A stretch of 64,000 bases of DNA, taken from positions 1 to 64,000 of the forward strand of contig NZ_JYLH01000017.1 of assembly GCF_001439685.1 (NCBI RefSeq). The letters run 5' to 3'. Below, piece by piece: positions 62,989-64,000 of the stretch. The stretch comes from Pseudomonas libanensis. GTDB taxonomy: Bacteria > Pseudomonadota > Gammaproteobacteria > Pseudomonadales > Pseudomonadaceae. Made by a program: the position numbers and the translations under genes. A model generated the notes under the pieces. The model saw nothing but the letters and a program-made list of their open reading frames with translations. It did not search any database and was not told the origin of the DNA. How positions within the stretch are numbered: position 1 is the stretch's first letter; each line of letters starts with the position of its first letter.

Positions 62989-63080
62989 CTGTGGGAGCTG
63001 GCTTGCCTGCGATGAGGGCAGGTCAGCCAATTTATCTGCAAACTGACACACCGCTGTCGCAGGCAAGCCAGCTCCCACAG
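62989..63080. repeat. REPIN
   Basis: CTGTGGGAGCTGGCTTGCC and GGCAAGCCAGCTCCCACAG arms between mtgA and the rpoH terminator. Confidence 0.88.
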
Positions 63081-63116
63081 TGGTCTGCGCTGGGTTTAAA
63101 ATTTACGAGCACATAC

Positions 63117-63151
63117 AAAAATGCCCCGATCTTTCGACCGGGGCATTTTTT
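63117..63151. terminator. Bidirectional terminator between mtgA and rpoH
   Basis: AAAAATGCCCCG and CGGGGCATTTTTT pair over 12 bp with T-runs on both strands. It ends rpoH on the minus strand, 13 nt past its stop, and can end mtgA on the plus strand. Confidence 0.9.
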
Positions 63152-63163
63152 GTTCGCGGCGTT

Positions 63164-64000
63164 TTAGGCGGCGATCGACAGCTTCAGCTTGTTCATCGCG
63201 CTTTTCTCAAGCTGGCGAATCCGCTCGGCCGACACGTTGTACTTCTGCGCCAGGTCGTGCAGCGTGGCTTTCTCTTCCGCCAGCCAGCGCTGGTAGAGGA
63301 TGTCACGGCTGCGGTCGTCCAGCACTTCCAGCGCTTCGTGCAGGTTGTGGTTGGAGTTGTCGCTCCAGTCGGCGTCTTCCAGTTGACGCGCCGGGTCGTA
63401 CCGGTGGTCTTCCAGGTAGTTGGCCGGCGATTGGAAGGCGCTGTCGTCATCCGCTTCGGCGGCTGGGTCGAAGGCCATGTCATGGCCGGTCAGGCGGCTT
63501 TCCATTTCGCGCACTTCACGGGGTTCCACGCCGAGGCTTTCGGCCACGCGGTGGACTTCCTCATTGTTCAGCCAGGCCAGGCGTTTCTTCTGGCTGCGCA
63601 GGTTGAAGAACAGCTTGCGCTGGGCCTTGGTGGTCGCCACTTTCACGATGCGCCAGTTGCGCAGGATGAACTCGTGGATTTCCGCCTTGATCCAGTGCAC
63701 GGCAAACGACACCAGGCGCACCCCCATTTCAGGGTTGAAGCGCTTTACAGCCTTCATCAGGCCGACGTTGCCTTCCTGGATCAGGTCAGCCTGGGCCAGG
63801 CCGTAGCCGCTATAGCTACGGGCGATATGTACGACAAAACGCAGGTGGGCGAGCACCATCTGCCGAGCCGCCCCCAAATCCTGCTCATAGTAGAGACTCT
63901 CGGCCAGTTCACGCTCCTGCTCAGGCGTCAGCAATGGAATGCTGTTGACCGTGTGCACATAGGCTTCCAGGTTCGCACCCGGGACCAAGGCATAAGCAGG
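63164..64000 (-). CDS. rpoH: Heat-shock sigma factor RpoH (5' end cut by the window)
   Basis: Sigma-32, which directs RNA polymerase to heat-shock promoters. 278 residues are visible, starting ...PAYALVPGANLEAYVHTVNS; about six N-terminal residues lie beyond the right edge. Region 2 is seen in DLIQEGNVGLMKAVKRFNP and SFAVHWIKAEIHEFILRNWR. The RpoH-box-like QRKLFFNLRSQKK and the region 4 helix-turn-helix LHDLAQKYNVSAERIRQLEK follow. The regulatory 5' mRNA structure would lie outside the window. Confidence 0.97.
   Translation of the reverse strand, partial: PAYALVPGANLEAYVHTVNSIPLLTPEQERELAESLYYEQDLGAARQMVLAHLRFVVHIARSYSGYGLAQADLIQEGNVGLMKAVKRFNPEMGVRLVSFAVHWIKAEIHEFILRNWRIVKVATTKAQRKLFFNLRSQKKRLAWLNNEEVHRVAESLGVEPREVREMESRLTGHDMAFDPAAEADDDSAFQSPANYLEDHRYDPARQLEDADWSDNSNHNLHEALEVLDDRSRDILYQRWLAEEKATLHDLAQKYNVSAERIRQLEKSAMNKLKLSIAA

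Noticed and set aside
23846..63080. Repeated GGCTTGCC elements as a CRISPR array
   Set aside because: They are dispersed single palindromic elements, not regularly spaced direct repeats with unique spacers, and no cas gene is present.

Overview
The window is a stretch of chromosome from a Pseudomonas of the P. fluorescens group. Evidence: high-GC coding sequence, a dense set of REP/REPIN palindromes built on GTGGGAG..GGCTTGCC, and a conserved pseudomonad gene order (ligB-mltA-ahcY-metF, bioA-rsmE, chpC/chpA-pilJ-pilI-pilH-pilG-gshB-tonB-yqgE-ruvX-pyrR-pyrB-pyrC', pilT/yggS-proC-yggT-metX-metW-rdgB-hemW, trmB-thiG-thiS, mtgA/rpoH). No rRNA, tRNA, CRISPR array, transposase or prophage was found.

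0-16 kb: ligB, small envelope genes, mltA, a MAPEG protein, an internally deleted remnant of a Na+/H+ antiporter, an FNT channel, and an orphan full-length ExoU-type patatin phospholipase with an RBS-masking hairpin. Next come the methyl-cycle genes ahcY (behind a clear SAH riboswitch) and metF, an orphan nucleotide-sugar-transferase-like gene, a periplasmic binding protein, rhlE, and a yceI/cytochrome b561 pair.

16-31 kb: bioA, rsmE, a small D-amino-acid dehydrogenase / solute-binding-protein / LysR cluster, trhA, and the complete malonate decarboxylase locus (mdcABCDEGH plus the madLM transporter, on the minus strand, with mdcR convergent at the far end). The mdc genes are translationally coupled by 1-8 nt overlaps and encode subunits, cofactor synthesis, cofactor loading and uptake.

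31-34.4 kb is the accessory segment, visibly AT-richer over the two bacteriocin genes. It holds a LexA-box-controlled pore-forming S-type bacteriocin with its immunity protein, then a locus for a 79-residue DUF6124-type protein. That gene has a leader with a promoter, a competing antiterminator/terminator pair and an RBS-masking hairpin. A decayed second copy of the leader lies next to it and preserves the RBS hairpin by a compensatory base change. This riboregulator-like locus is the best candidate for an undescribed system in the window.

34.4-64 kb: the Chp chemosensory operon (ChpA of 1937 residues with five His, one Ser and one Thr phosphotransfer-type domains; no pilK or chpB), glutathione synthase, TonB, YqgE, RuvX, the pyrR-pyrB-pyrC' operon (PyrC' has lost its metal-binding histidines), a TM2 protein, an NlpC/P60 hydrolase, pilT, the yggS-to-DUF3392 housekeeping run, trmB-thiG-thiS, mtgA and nearly all of rpoH, which is cut at the right edge.
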